NCBI GenBank assembly: GCA_029762755.1
Contig: JARVGH010000003.1
Coordinates: 186,001-250,000, forward strand
Direction: 5' to 3'
DNA from: Candidatus Bathyarchaeum tardum
GTDB taxonomy: Archaea > Thermoproteota > Bathyarchaeia > Bathyarchaeales > Bathyarchaeaceae
DNA length: 64,000 nt
This document shows, piece after piece, positions 17,638 through 26,519 of this stretch; positions within the stretch are counted from its first letter, which is position 1; each line of letters opens with the position of its first letter. The translations under genes were made by a program, and so were the position numbers. Below the pieces are notes generated by a model that saw only the letters and a program-made list of their open reading frames with translations, was not told the DNA's origin and ran no database searches.

Positions 17638-17796
17638 CTATTCTGTCTTTTGGTGCAATAATTTTTTGCATTTTGGACAATAAGGCTGAAGACTAAAAGG
17701 TTTATCTACCCACCAAACCCTGTTTACCAGTTTATATTTGACTTTAGTTCCACACGAATAACATTTTCTTTCATGAGGTTCTCTTGCTTTTGACAT
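17638..17796 (-). CDS. Small zinc-finger-like protein (52 aa)
   Basis: A 52-residue ORF starting ATG 17796 and ending TAG 17638. It reads MSKAREPHERKCYSCGTKVK, then a Trp-rich middle (NRVWWVDKPFSLQPY) and CPKCKKLLHQKTE. Two CxxC pairs separated by about 24 residues predict one structural zinc. No family assigned. It stands alone upstream of the beta-helix operon on the same strand, with its stop 56 bases before the distal palindrome. Coding potential is supported by the Cys pattern rather than by length. Confidence 0.55.
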   Translation of the reverse strand: MSKAREPHERKCYSCGTKVKYKLVNRVWWVDKPFSLQPYCPKCKKLLHQKTE

Positions 17797-18367
17797 TTAC
17801 TGCGTCCCAAAAACGTATTAAATAATAAGACTAAATAAACTTTAATTATTGATAATACGGATTATTTGATGGGATTAAACTTTATCTCCTCTGCTGGTTT
17901 GAAAGGAATATCTTTACGGTTATCGTCCCTACTAGGGTACCCTGACTGTTTTCCTTACCTGTATACACGATTTAGCACGTAAACACTCTACTTCTTTTGT
18001 TTATAATATGGTACCTTCCTTAATCCTCTCTTTCATATTTGGTATACAATCGCAAAGAAATGAGGAAGAAATTAATACTCTTGGTTTAATCTCCTGCATA
18101 AAAGCAAACAAGATTACATGTGCAAAGATGATTACTTATTGCTTTTCTCTATTATGATGTCTGCAAAGTACCTGACCATTACCGATTGTTGTTTTTTCCC
18201 CTATTTGCTCCAAGGCTTCACGTGATCACTTTTAAATTAATAGATTAAGTAAAACTGTAAAAAGCCGATTATTATGGATTGTAAACCAAAATATGTTGCA
18301 GATTTTTTTATGGCAAACCTAAAAAGGAAAAACAATCCACATTTTCTAATCGAGAATAGGGGTAATC
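17797..18367. other. 571-base gene-free stretch
   Basis: AT-rich with stops in all frames at short intervals. I see no tRNA, repeat array or clear small ORF. A short GC-richer patch (about 17920-17960) is not obviously structured. The last part, around 18230-18360, presumably holds the guaAB promoter; GGGG just before ATG 18368 is a ribosome-site candidate. Confidence 0.4.
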
Positions 18368-19303
18368 ATGATGGTAAATGCGAGAGAATTTATTGAGAAT
18401 GCCATAATTGAAATTAATGAAACAGTGGGAGAAAATAAGGTAATCTCTGCTTGTTCTGGAGGAGTTGACAGCATGACTGCAACTTATCTAGTTCACAAGG
18501 CTGTAGGCGATAACCTACTTGCAGTTTTCATTGATGATGGATTGAGGCGTCAAGGAGAACCAGAATTTGTTGCTGAAACACTAAAATCTTTAGGAATTAA
18601 AACAAGAGTAATTGATGCAAAAGAAGAATTCTTCAAAACTTTTCAAGGAAAAATTGATGCTGAAGAAAAACGCAAAGCTTTCAGAGACAAATTCTATAAA
18701 ACTTTTGGAAAAGTAGCAAAAGAAGAAAACATGAAATTTATTGTTCAAGGCACAATAAAGGCTGATGTACTTGAAACTGTTAAGGGAATTAAATCACAAC
18801 ACAATGTCCTAGAACAGATAGGAATTAATCCTCAAAAATATGGTTATGTAATTCTTGAACCCTTAAGAGAACTTTTTAAACCCGGTGTCAGAATGGTAGC
18901 TCGGGAACTTGGGCTTCCAAAAGAAGTTTCTGAAAGAATGCCTTTCCCGGGACCAGCATTATCACTAAGAGTCTTAGGGGAGGTAACTCCTGAAAAAGTT
19001 GCTATTGTACGTAAAGCAACTCAAATAGTTGAAGAAGAAACATCAAACCTTAAAACATTCCAGAATTTTGCAGTGCTTCATAACGACAAAGCTACTGGAA
19101 TTAAAAATGACAAAAGAGTATATGGTAACATTGTAACAATACGGGTTGTAGTTTCAAAAGATGCTGTAACTGCAACTGCAAAAGAAATTGAATACAAAAC
19201 ATTATTCAAAATTGCAAAAAGGATTACAACGGAACTACCTACAGTTGTTAGATGTTTGTATGATGTTACAGATAAGCCACCTGCAACAATAGAGTTCGAA
19301 TAA
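18368..19303 (+). CDS. guaAB: GMP synthase subunit B (ATP pyrophosphatase domain)
   Basis: 311 residues. The PP-loop SACSGGVDSMTATYL (residues about 27-41), VFIDDGLRRQGE, KFIVQGTIKADVLE and the C-terminal dimer/XMP-binding part ending KPPATIEFE match the synthetase half of GMP synthase, which aminates XMP with ATP. In archaea this subunit is encoded separately from the glutaminase subunit (guaAA), which is not in this window. Start ATG 18368 or the adjacent ATG 18371. Confidence 0.94.
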   Translation: MMVNAREFIENAIIEINETVGENKVISACSGGVDSMTATYLVHKAVGDNLLAVFIDDGLRRQGEPEFVAETLKSLGIKTRVIDAKEEFFKTFQGKIDAEEKRKAFRDKFYKTFGKVAKEENMKFIVQGTIKADVLETVKGIKSQHNVLEQIGINPQKYGYVILEPLRELFKPGVRMVARELGLPKEVSERMPFPGPALSLRVLGEVTPEKVAIVRKATQIVEEETSNLKTFQNFAVLHNDKATGIKNDKRVYGNIVTIRVVVSKDAVTATAKEIEYKTLFKIAKRITTELPTVVRCLYDVTDKPPATIEFE

Positions 19304-19450
19304 TACAAAAACATCTTAATTTTTTGGTTAATTTTTAACCTTTTTTCCCTCTTCTTTTCTATCTTTCCTTTCTACTTTTCTTATCACAAAACACAAAATG
19401 AAATACAGTAAAACAAAAGACTCACACGCAATTGTGGGAATAATTGTTAG

Positions 19451-19466
19451 GTCAAACTTTCTTGAC
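19451..19466 (+). promoter_or_regulatory. Palindromic site GTCAA-N6-TTGAC, distal copy
   Basis: GTCAAACTTTCTTGAC. It lies 35 bases upstream of the proximal copy; the sequence between them contains GATATTTTT, a TATA-like element. Confidence 0.6.
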
Positions 19467-19485
19467 AAGGTATCCGATATTTTTG

Positions 19486-19501
19486 GTCAAGGTTTCTTGA
19501 C
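19486..19501 (+). promoter_or_regulatory. Palindromic site GTCAA-N6-TTGAC, proximal copy
   Basis: GTCAAGGTTTCTTGAC followed by AAAAACCCTTTT, as at the beta-helix promoter. It ends 47 bases before ATG 19549 of the PEF-tailed protein gene, the same distance as at the beta-helix gene. Confidence 0.6.
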
Positions 19502-19548
19502 AAAAACCCTTTTGTTTTCTCTAAATCCAGCAATTATTCGTGAACATA

Positions 19549-20046
19549 ATGAAACGTATAATGATTATAAGTTCACTGATGACTGTTTTATTTCTTTCAA
19601 CCTGTATACCTAACGCTGTTTTTGCCTCTTCTGAGAATTGGGTTGAAGTAATGAGATTTTCAGAAAACTCTTCTTGGTTAGGTGAGACGGACCCTTTTAT
19701 TATTGACCATGTTGATTGGAGAATTAAATGGGAATATGTTCCAAGACCTAATGAAGAAAATCTGTCAGTTTTTCAAGTATATGCAGAAACACACGAAGAC
19801 TTTCACAAAAGAGTAGATTCAATAGTAAATTGGGGTTCTGGAATCTATAATGGAACTCTAAACATAACCGATGATTTTGGCAAATATAAATTATTTATAA
19901 TATCAAACGTGCCTAGCTTCTCAATAATAATTGAACAAAACATAGATTCCATCCCAGAATTTCCTTCATGGATAGTTTTACCCTTATTCTTGATTGCAAC
20001 GTTGTCTTTGATTGCTGCCAGAAAAAAACTAAAACTAAATTCTTGA
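19549..20046 (+). CDS. Secreted protein with PEF-type C-terminal sorting tail, function unknown
   Basis: About 165 residues from ATG 19549 (GTG 19540 also in frame). A signal peptide (IMIISSLMTVLFLSTCIPNAVFA) leads into a roughly 100-residue domain with many aromatic residues (HVDWRIKWEYVPRPNEENLSV) and a beta pattern, then IPEFPSWIVLPLFLIATLSL and a basic end. The tail closely resembles that of the large beta-helix protein and fits archaeosortase processing to the cell surface. The domain itself is not recognised. Its promoter shares paired palindromes with the beta-helix operon. Confidence 0.75.
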   Translation: MKRIMIISSLMTVLFLSTCIPNAVFASSENWVEVMRFSENSSWLGETDPFIIDHVDWRIKWEYVPRPNEENLSVFQVYAETHEDFHKRVDSIVNWGSGIYNGTLNITDDFGKYKLFIISNVPSFSIIIEQNIDSIPEFPSWIVLPLFLIATLSLIAARKKLKLNS

Positions 20047-20190
20047 GTAATGCTTTGTGATTCGGAATTTGAGAACACAATATCCGAGATTGAATAGGTT
20101 GTTTATTCCGGAATAGGCTTTGAATCCTGTTCTTTTTCACTCTGCCTGTGCCCCCTTGGGCACAATTCACTCGAGCACTGTAAGATTTTG

Positions 20191-20631
20191 TTATTTTTTA
20201 TTCTGTTTTTGATCCATTACTTTTTTTGCTAAAATTACTGCTTCTTCTTTTGTTTCTCCGAATAATGCACCTATTTCATCTGCATCGTCTTCAGTCACAG
20301 CTGTGCCGCCAATCATGATTGTAATTTTGTCTTTTATTCCTTCGTTTTCTAGGGCAGAAACTACCTTTGGAAGATTATTTTTTGCAGCGCTCAATAAAAC
20401 AGAAATAACAATTATGTCTGCGTTTGTCTCTTTAGCTTTTGACGCAAAAACTTCCGGAGAAGCCCCGCGTCCAACATCTACAACTTTAAACTGTGCCCTC
20501 TTCAAGGCTTTTCTGACCATCTCTTTAGCCGTAGTCATTATATCGGGATCAAGAGTACCTATTACCACAGTTCCAATTGGATTGTCTGGTTCAGGAGGTT
20601 CCTTGTCCATCATGCCTTTTAACCAAGCCAA
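20191..20631 (-). CDS. Cobalamin-binding-fold protein lacking the cobalt-ligand histidine
   Basis: 146 residues. The Rossmann-like pattern (GTVVIGTLDPDIMTTAKEMVRKAL, GFKVVDVGRGASPEVF-type, NADIIVISVLLSAAKNNLPKVV, ITIMIGGTAVTEDDADEIGA) follows B12-binding domains of corrinoid methyltransferase proteins (MtaC/MtbC class). At the diagnostic D-x-H-x-x-G motif it reads D-P-D-I-M-T, so the lower-ligand His is absent, and the N-terminal helical cap is also missing. It may bind cobalamin base-on, bind another ligand, or act as a regulator. The start is TTG 20631 after a strong AGGGGTGA site. No methyltransferase partner adjoins. Confidence 0.7.
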   Translation of the reverse strand: MAWLKGMMDKEPPEPDNPIGTVVIGTLDPDIMTTAKEMVRKALKRAQFKVVDVGRGASPEVFASKAKETNADIIVISVLLSAAKNNLPKVVSALENEGIKDKITIMIGGTAVTEDDADEIGALFGETKEEAVILAKKVMDQKQNKK

Positions 20632-20804
20632 AAAATCACCCCTATATGTATAATACTAATAGATGCTGGAAGCTTTTAATCCTGCCGTTAAAATTGCATC
20701 CGTTCGGGTGTATTTTAATTGGTATTTTAGTTACATAATGCTTATATTATTGGTTTTCTATGTTGGCTTTACTACCTAAAGTAGTATAGTACGTGTGGTA
20801 ACAA

Positions 20805-20858
20805 ATGACTGAAGCTCGAGCCGCCAAAAACATTTACGAATCTGAAGAGGCAATGTGA
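20805..20858 (+). other. 17-codon ORF in frame with the heat-shock regulator, ended by TGA
   Basis: ATG 20805 opens a short frame (MTEARAAKNIYESEEAM) that stops at TGA 20856-20858. The same frame then continues without interruption into the HTH protein. It may be an upstream leader peptide with reinitiation, or the true N-terminus of the regulator cut by a nonsense codon. See findings. Confidence 0.4.
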
Positions 20859-20891
20859 GGGATTACTATCAAAGGCGATTTAGACCTATTT

Positions 20892-21569
20892 TTGATGATT
20901 CTGGAAAACCCCACACGAAGAGATATCATAAAACGTCTCAGCGAGGAACCAAATTACTCCCTTCAGTTGGCAAAAGATTTAGGCCTAGGTCAACAGCTGG
21001 TTGCAAAACATCTGCGGATAATGGAAGAAGCTGGAATGGTGGCATCTTCTGTTGAAGCCAGTCCCCTTGGTCCCAAACGCAAAATCTACACCCTGGACAA
21101 GAACGTTTCTGTTACTTTGGATGTTTCCCGACATTTTTTCAAGGCCAAAGTTGTATTTTTTGACTCTGAGCCTGAACGAGAAGAAATCTCTGATACTTCT
21201 GCTTCTCTGATGGATAAAATGGACCAAACCCTGGAACGTCCAAAACAGTTTGAAACCATCACACCTTTTACCAGTATAATTTCTGAAATAGATAAACAAC
21301 TAGAATCCTTGGAGAATGAACGTGCAATTTTGTTGTATATCAGAAATTTTGCAATGAAAGAAGCTTCCCACATCGTTGAGTTATTCACGAATCCTGATAC
21401 AAGAAGAATCATCCGTTACGCTTTAGATGAACATGACATCAGCGTGAAAAGCATCTCTGAATCCCTAAATTTGAGGGAAACTATTGTTCGTCAGGCATTA
21501 TCAAAATTGAAACAGAGTTTTAATATTGGAGTTGAAATTGTTGACGAAAACCCAAAAGAAAACCAGTAA
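20892..21569 (+). CDS. ArsR-type winged-helix regulator heading the grpE-dnaK-dnaJ cluster
   Basis: About 225 residues from TTG 20892 / ATG 20895. The helix-turn-helix reads ILENPTRRDIIKRLSEEPNY, then SLQLAKDLGLGQQLVAKHLR and a wing (GPKRKIYTLDKNVS). The C-terminal half is helical with a possible coiled coil (ISEIDKQLESLENERAILLYI) and a second HTH-like end (ISVKSISESLNLRETIVRQALSKL). Family members usually include residues equivalent to IKGDLDLFLMILENP, and codons for these lie upstream back to TGA 20856, so the real start is unclear. It overlaps grpE and is probably a heat-shock or stress repressor of this operon. Confidence 0.82.
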   Translation: MMILENPTRRDIIKRLSEEPNYSLQLAKDLGLGQQLVAKHLRIMEEAGMVASSVEASPLGPKRKIYTLDKNVSVTLDVSRHFFKAKVVFFDSEPEREEISDTSASLMDKMDQTLERPKQFETITPFTSIISEIDKQLESLENERAILLYIRNFAMKEASHIVELFTNPDTRRIIRYALDEHDISVKSISESLNLRETIVRQALSKLKQSFNIGVEIVDENPKENQ

Positions 21570-22113
21570 ATCGAGTGGAAAATCTTTGAAAGATTCTAAC
21601 ATTAACAAAGAACTTGAACAAAAAATAACCCAACTAGAAGAACAACTAAGTGTAGAACAAAAGAAATCTCAAGACTACTTGACTAAACTCAAGTATCTGC
21701 AAGCTGATTTTGAAAATTACCGCAGAAGGGCAGAAAAACAGGTCCAAGATGCTGTTACTCGTAGCAACGAAAACCTGGTTTCATCCCTGATTGAAGTTAT
21801 TGATGATTTTGAAAATGCAATTTCAGCAGGAGAAACAACCGAAAACAAAGATGCTCTGCTGGAAGGAATAAAAATGGTTCATAAAAAACTGGATTGTTTG
21901 TTGGCAACTGAAGGTTTAGAGCGCCTTGAATGTGTGGGTCACCAATTTGACCCCATAAAACATGAAGTTTTGGCGCAAATCCCAACCGACAACCATGAAA
22001 GTGGCACAGTCATTGAAGAAGCTCGCAAGGGCTTCGTTTTCAAAGGCAAAGTTCTCAGACCAAGCGTAGTTACTATCGCTTGTGAAAATTCAAAAGGTGA
22101 ACACAATGAGTGA
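21541..22113 (+). CDS. grpE: GrpE, nucleotide exchange factor for DnaK
   Basis: About 190 residues. A long N-terminal coiled coil ([19 protein letters not shown], then [16 protein letters not shown]) leads to the C-terminal beta wing ([20 protein letters not shown], then [17 protein letters not shown]), the standard GrpE layout. It releases ADP from DnaK. Start choices are TTG 21526, 21538 or 21541; GGAG at 21528-21531 favours the last two. It overlaps the regulator upstream and dnaK downstream (ATGAGTGA), so the genes are translationally coupled. Confidence 0.92.
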   Translation: MTKTQKKTSKSSGKSLKDSNINKELEQKITQLEEQLSVEQKKSQDYLTKLKYLQADFENYRRRAEKQVQDAVTRSNENLVSSLIEVIDDFENAISAGETTENKDALLEGIKMVHKKLDCLLATEGLERLECVGHQFDPIKHEVLAQIPTDNHESGTVIEEARKGFVFKGKVLRPSVVTIACENSKGEHNE

Positions 22114-23995
22114 AACAAAACGAGAAAGAATATTAGGAATAGACCTAGGAACAACCAACTCTGCAGCTGCCATAATGGAAGCTGGAAGACCCGTAATCAT
22201 CCCCAGCGCAGAGGGACCAACCATCGCGGGCAAAATGTTTCCGTCGGTGGTTGCCTTCACAAAAGATGGACAACTGTTAGTTGGAGAACCCGCAAAACGA
22301 CAAGCGGTAACCAACCCAGAAGGGTCAGTTTTTGAAGTAAAACGAAAAATGGGTACAAACGAAAAGATCAAACTCCACGGCAAAGAATACAGTCCACAAC
22401 AAATTTCTGCTTTCATACTTCAGAAAATTAAACGTGACGCAGAAACCTTCCTTGGTGAACCTGTAAGCAAATGTATCATTACAGTCCCTGCCCATTTTAA
22501 CGACAACCAGCGACAAGCAACCAAAGACGCTGGAGAAATTGCAGGGTTTGAAATTTCCCGAATAATCAACGAACCAACTGCGGCCTCCCTTGCGTATGGT
22601 TTAGACAAAACTGACAAAGAAATGAAAATTTTGGTCTTCAGTTTCGGTGGAGGAACCAACGACACTACAATCATGGATTTCGGTGGAGGAGTCTTCGAAG
22701 TTTTAGGAACAAGCGGAGATACTCAACTAGGTGGAACAAACTTGGACTCTGCAGTTGTAAATTACTTACTTGGAGACTTCAAAACCCAAAACGGCATTGA
22801 CCTAAGCAATGACGCCATGGCAATGCGTCGACTTAAAGAAGCTGGAGAAAAAGCCAAAATTGAGCTTTCAACCTTGCTCACAACTGATATCGATCTGCCT
22901 TTCATTGCTTCTGACGTTAGTGGTCCAAAACACTTGCATGTTACATTAACTCGAGCTAAACTTGAACAACTAACAAGACCCATAGTTGAAAAAATCCGCG
23001 AGCCAATATTGCGAACCTTGCGAGACGCTAAACTAGAAACAAAAGACATCGACAAAGTCGTATTAATTGGCGGACAAACGCGAATGCCTTTGGTTCGAAA
23101 ATTTATGGAAGATCTTCTAGGTAAACCTGCTGAACGTGGTGTTGACCCGATGGAGTGTGTTGCTGTTGGTGCTGCAATTCAAGCTGGAGTCTTGGCTGGA
23201 GAAGTCAAAGACCTTCTACTGTTGGATGTTACTCCCTTGTCTCTTGGAGTTGAAACTCTAGGTGGAGTTTCCACAAAAGTCATCGAACGAAACACAACCA
23301 TACCCACCAAGAAAAGCCAAATATTCTCTACTGCTTCAGATAACCAAACAACCGTAACCATAAACGTGTTGCAAGGCGAACGTGCCATGGCAAAAGACAA
23401 TGTTTCCTTGGGAATGTTTAACCTAACTGGAATACCACCTGCGCCTCGAGGTGTCCCTCAAGTTGAAGTAACCTTTGACATTGACGCTGACGGTATCCTG
23501 AATGTTTCAGCCAAAGATTTAGCCACAAGCAAGGAACAAAAAATTACCATAACTGCTTCAACAAAACTTTCTGACACAGAAAAAGAACGTATGATGAAAG
23601 AAGCTGAACAATTCGCCGAAGAAGACGAAAAACGCAAAAAAGAAATCGAAGTCCTCAACGAAGCTGACTCGTTGCTCTATACTGTAGAAAAAACCAAATC
23701 TGACCTAGGGGACAAACTTGCAAAAGATCAAATCGAAAAAATCGATAAAGCCGCAGCTGAATTACGAGAAGTTCATAGTAGCAAAGACATTGAAAAAATC
23801 AAAGAAAAATCTGAAGCTTTAACCAAAATCTTGCAAGAAGTAGCTACTGTAGTTTACCAGCAAGCCGCGGCTGCACAGCAAGCAGCCCAACAGGCTCAAG
23901 GAGCGCAAGGGCAACAAGGACAACCGAACGCTGAAGGTCCCAAAGAAAACGTTGTAGATGCAGAATATGAAGAAGTAAAGGACAACAAAGAATAA
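22106..23995 (+). CDS. dnaK: DnaK (Hsp70) chaperone
   Basis: 629 residues from ATG 22106, chosen because GGTGA precedes it and [10 protein letters not shown] follows at the usual distance. The ATPase domain ([33 protein letters not shown] in place of the common [17 protein letters not shown]) and substrate-binding domain ([17 protein letters not shown]) are complete. The C-terminus is a Gln/Ala-rich low-complexity run and lacks the exact EEVD of eukaryotes. Bacterial-type Hsp70 is patchy in archaea and thought to be acquired. It lies in one operon with grpE and dnaJ. Confidence 0.97.
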   Translation: MSETKRERILGIDLGTTNSAAAIMEAGRPVIIPSAEGPTIAGKMFPSVVAFTKDGQLLVGEPAKRQAVTNPEGSVFEVKRKMGTNEKIKLHGKEYSPQQISAFILQKIKRDAETFLGEPVSKCIITVPAHFNDNQRQATKDAGEIAGFEISRIINEPTAASLAYGLDKTDKEMKILVFSFGGGTNDTTIMDFGGGVFEVLGTSGDTQLGGTNLDSAVVNYLLGDFKTQNGIDLSNDAMAMRRLKEAGEKAKIELSTLLTTDIDLPFIASDVSGPKHLHVTLTRAKLEQLTRPIVEKIREPILRTLRDAKLETKDIDKVVLIGGQTRMPLVRKFMEDLLGKPAERGVDPMECVAVGAAIQAGVLAGEVKDLLLLDVTPLSLGVETLGGVSTKVIERNTTIPTKKSQIFSTASDNQTTVTINVLQGERAMAKDNVSLGMFNLTGIPPAPRGVPQVEVTFDIDADGILNVSAKDLATSKEQKITITASTKLSDTEKERMMKEAEQFAEEDEKRKKEIEVLNEADSLLYTVEKTKSDLGDKLAKDQIEKIDKAAAELREVHSSKDIEKIKEKSEALTKILQEVATVVYQQAAAAQQAAQQAQGAQGQQGQPNAEGPKENVVDAEYEEVKDNKE

Positions 23996-24028
23996 TCACC
24001 CTGTTGTTACGGCTTAGGCTGATATCCA

Positions 24029-25123
24029 GTGACTGACAAACGCGACTACTACGAAGTTCTTGGAGTGTCAAAAGATGCTCTAAAACCCGAGATAAAAAAA
24101 GCATACCGAAAATTAGCTATGCAATACCACCCTGACCGAAACAAAGACGGAGGCGCTGAAGAAAAATTCAAAGAAATATCTGAAGCCTATGCTGTTCTTT
24201 CTGACGACGAAAAACGTAGCCAGTACGACCAGTATGGTCATGCTGGAATCAACGGGAAATACAACTGGGAAGACATTTACCGAAACACCGATTTTAACTC
24301 AGTTTTCAGAGACATCGGTTTCGGTGGGTTTGGCTCCATTTTTGACATGTTCTTTGGTGGAGGTGGAGGCGGTCGACGGGGGGGTCCACAAAAAGGTCAG
24401 GATTTGCGTCATCCAGTGGTGATCACTCTGGAAGAAGCTGCTTCTGGGGTTGAAAAAGAAATTGAATTCGACGGTTTTGACTCCTGTGACGTTTGTAGCG
24501 GCAGTGGAATTAAGCCTGATGCAAAAACTAGCCGATGTCCTGAATGCCAAGGAACTGGTCAGGTGCGTTCTGCTCGAAATTTGGGGGGTATGTACTTTAC
24601 TCAAGTTCATCCTTGTAGGTCATGTAATGGAAGAGGCGTTCCTTTAGATAGTATATGTCAAAGTTGCAGGGGTTCTGGCGCTAAGCCTGCACGGCACAAA
24701 ATTAAAGTAAAGATTCCCGCTGGATTTGAAGATGGATACAGCCTGCGCATAAATGGCGAAGGCAAGCCTGGAATTAAAGGCGGTCCTCGGGGAGACTTGT
24801 ATGTGCTTGTACACATTAAACCTCATAACCTGTTTGTACGCAGGGGTGATGACATTTTGTATGAAACCCAAATTAGTTTTCCTCAAGCTGCCTTGGGGAC
24901 CAAAATTATGGTGCCCACATTAAATGGCGAAGCTAAACTGAAGATTCCAGATGGAACCCAAAGTGGAACAGTTTTCCGTTTGAAAGGCAAAGGTGTTCCT
25001 CATTTGCGGGGTTGGGGAAGTGGAGACCAGTTCGTAAATGTTGTCATCAATACTCCCCAGAAGCTATCGAAAAAACAAAAGAAACTCTTGAAAGAACTAG
25101 AAAAAGAATTTAAACACGATTAA
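24029..25123 (+). CDS. dnaJ: DnaJ (Hsp40) co-chaperone
   Basis: 364 residues from GTG 24029. J-domain with HPD in [13 protein letters not shown], a Gly/Phe-rich region ([17 protein letters not shown]), four zinc-finger repeats ([32 protein letters not shown]) and the C-terminal substrate-binding domains. It delivers substrates to DnaK and stimulates its ATPase. It starts 33 bases after dnaK and is the last gene of the heat-shock operon; a T-rich run follows the stop. Confidence 0.96.
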   Translation: MTDKRDYYEVLGVSKDALKPEIKKAYRKLAMQYHPDRNKDGGAEEKFKEISEAYAVLSDDEKRSQYDQYGHAGINGKYNWEDIYRNTDFNSVFRDIGFGGFGSIFDMFFGGGGGGRRGGPQKGQDLRHPVVITLEEAASGVEKEIEFDGFDSCDVCSGSGIKPDAKTSRCPECQGTGQVRSARNLGGMYFTQVHPCRSCNGRGVPLDSICQSCRGSGAKPARHKIKVKIPAGFEDGYSLRINGEGKPGIKGGPRGDLYVLVHIKPHNLFVRRGDDILYETQISFPQAALGTKIMVPTLNGEAKLKIPDGTQSGTVFRLKGKGVPHLRGWGSGDQFVNVVINTPQKLSKKQKKLLKELEKEFKHD

Positions 25124-25563
25124 CTTCTATTTTCAGCTCTTTTTTTCTGTTTTTCCCATTTTTTCTTTGCTGATCAGTCATTGGTTGGTTGTGTATTGTT
25201 GTATCTTTGGTTTCTTTGGTTATTTTGGTTTTATTTGCCTGTTCCAGCGTTTTCTTGTGCTTTTGTACGCTGTTTTTGTAGTTTTTGGTACTTCTGTTCT
25301 ACAGTTTAAATATTGACTAATACTTCAGTTTTCCCCCATTTTTTTATGCATTATGTATTCTATTTTTAGTTATTTATGAAATTTAGTTGCGATTTTGAAG
25401 TTATTTTTGCTGTTGAAGTTGCTGGCGTGATATGCTTTGATATTGTTTGTCGTCACACCCATCCTTAAATCGATGTTTGACCTGTTATGAAAGTAAGAAT
25501 ATGTCTGGATAATGACATATTGTATAACTGTAACACATAACTACACAAGGAAGATGGAAAAAA
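25124..25563. other. 440-base gene-free stretch
   Basis: T-rich on the plus strand with runs of T at 25140-25165 that may end the dnaJ transcript. A short minus-strand frame near 25220-25300 (about 24 residues ending NAGTGK) has no start and looks accidental. The final 60 bases carry the padR promoter region, including GACATATTGTATAAC. Confidence 0.35.
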
Positions 25564-25962
25564 ATGAACAAACAAGAAATTAGAAAAGCTGAAATCAAGC
25601 TCGTAAGAGGAATGCTTGACCTAGTTGTCCTAGGGTTATTAAAGGATAAATCCCTCCACGGATATGGAGTAATAACAAACATACGCAAAAACTTTGGAGT
25701 TTACTTTGGTCCCAGTACCATCTACCCTCTGCTGGGTGAACTTGAAAAGAAAGGGACCATCAAAAGCGAATGGGACCTAACCCATGACCGTCCACGAAAA
25801 GTATATTCTTTAACCCCTGAAGGGGACAGTTTGTTAAACGGTGTGGAACAATCCCTTTACCAAATATGCAACAGACTCAACGAATTCGGGATGAACCGTT
25901 TGCGTCTTAACTGCCCAACAATTGACAACCAACTGAAAGTAAACGATGTGATTTCCCTATGA
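25564..25962 (+). CDS. PadR-family transcriptional regulator
   Basis: 132 residues. The PadR winged-helix signature is clear: LVRGMLDLVVLGLLKDKSLHGYGV, then GVYFGPSTIYPLLGELEKKGTIKS and RPRKVYSLTPEGDSLL. PadR proteins are dimeric repressors of varied detoxification or stress genes. The C-terminal helix is short. The stop overlaps the next gene's ATG (ATGA), so it is co-translated with a small zinc-ribbon protein. No obvious target operon adjoins. Confidence 0.88.
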   Translation: MNKQEIRKAEIKLVRGMLDLVVLGLLKDKSLHGYGVITNIRKNFGVYFGPSTIYPLLGELEKKGTIKSEWDLTHDRPRKVYSLTPEGDSLLNGVEQSLYQICNRLNEFGMNRLRLNCPTIDNQLKVNDVISL

Positions 25963-26159
25963 CCTCCTCATCAATTCAAAGAATTAACATCTTTGACGCC
26001 TTGCATACTGCCATAACGTCAAAAGACAAAAAACAACTTAGATTCGCAAAATGTCCACAATGTGGTCGACACACGCCCTACCGAATAGAAAACCTGGGTG
26101 ACAATGGCCTTCGCTGCAAGCGATGTGGTTCTCGTATTTCGTTGTATTATCGACAATGA
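25959..26159 (+). CDS. Small zinc-ribbon protein coupled to PadR
   Basis: 66 residues, start ATG 25959 in an ATGA overlap with padR. It has CPQCGRHTPYRIENLGDNGLRCKRCGSRI, a classic two-CxxC zinc ribbon. Function unknown; a nucleic-acid or protein adaptor role alongside the regulator is plausible from the coupling alone. Confidence 0.65.
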   Translation: MTSSSIQRINIFDALHTAITSKDKKQLRFAKCPQCGRHTPYRIENLGDNGLRCKRCGSRISLYYRQ

Positions 26160-26194
26160 AATGCGAATAAAGGTTGTTTTGTGTGGATTGTTTG

Positions 26195-26410
26195 TTAGGT
26201 TCTTGCTAGTTCTTTTTTGAGTTTGTTTACGAAGTTTTCTTCGTTTTCAGCAATTTTCTTTTTTACTTCTTTCCATGTTTCAGAGCAATTCTTGTATTGG
26301 ACTCCAACTATGCTGTGGATTGTTTTGTCGATGTCTTTTTTGTTTTCTTTTGTGACTTGTATTTCTGCTTTTTCGAAAAGAGCGTTCAAGTGTCTAAAGT
26401 AGCATGTCAT
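26195..26410 (-). CDS. Small conserved-looking helical protein, unknown function
   Basis: 71 residues from ATG 26410 (26434 is an earlier in-frame start). The sequence MTCYFRHLNALFEKAEIQVT, then ENKKDIDKTIHSIVGVQYKNCSETW, then alternating charged helix to KLKKELART, is compact and helical with two Cys. I know of small archaeal proteins with this look but cannot name a family. It is convergent with the zinc-ribbon gene and divergent from the glutamate synthase operon. Confidence 0.5.
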   Translation of the reverse strand: MTCYFRHLNALFEKAEIQVTKENKKDIDKTIHSIVGVQYKNCSETWKEVKKKIAENEENFVNKLKKELART

Positions 26411-26435
26411 ATAATCTGAATATCCGTTTAGCAAT

Positions 26436-26480
26436 ATTTATAAACTGGTGTATGTTTGAGTAATCGGCAATAGGTTGCCG
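26436..26480 (+). promoter_or_regulatory. TATA box and NrpR-like operator before the glutamate synthase operon
   Basis: TTTATAAA at about 26437-26444 is followed by the perfect palindrome CGGCAA-TAGG-TTGCCG (26465-26480), which would overlap the transcription start. Its core GGCA-N6-TGCC has the geometry of NrpR operators reported in methanogens (GGAA-N6-TTCC and GGTA-N6-TACC). nrpR lies in this window. The binding claim is inference. Confidence 0.5.
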
Positions 26481-26519
26481 TATGCCAACAAGTGAAGTAG
26501 TGGAGAGCGAAAAAATAAC

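Noticed and set aside
19398-19613. 71-codon frame across the palindrome pair
   Set aside because: It spans the promoter of the PEF-tailed gene and its start; the other frame has a signal peptide and sorting tail and is clearly the gene.
24189-24886. Open frames on both strands across dnaJ
   Set aside because: Shadows of the dnaJ zinc-finger region, which is firmly coding in its own frame.
25220-25300. Minus-strand coiled-coil-like fragment (about 24 codons)
   Set aside because: No start codon, very short, in T-rich intergenic DNA; most likely accidental.
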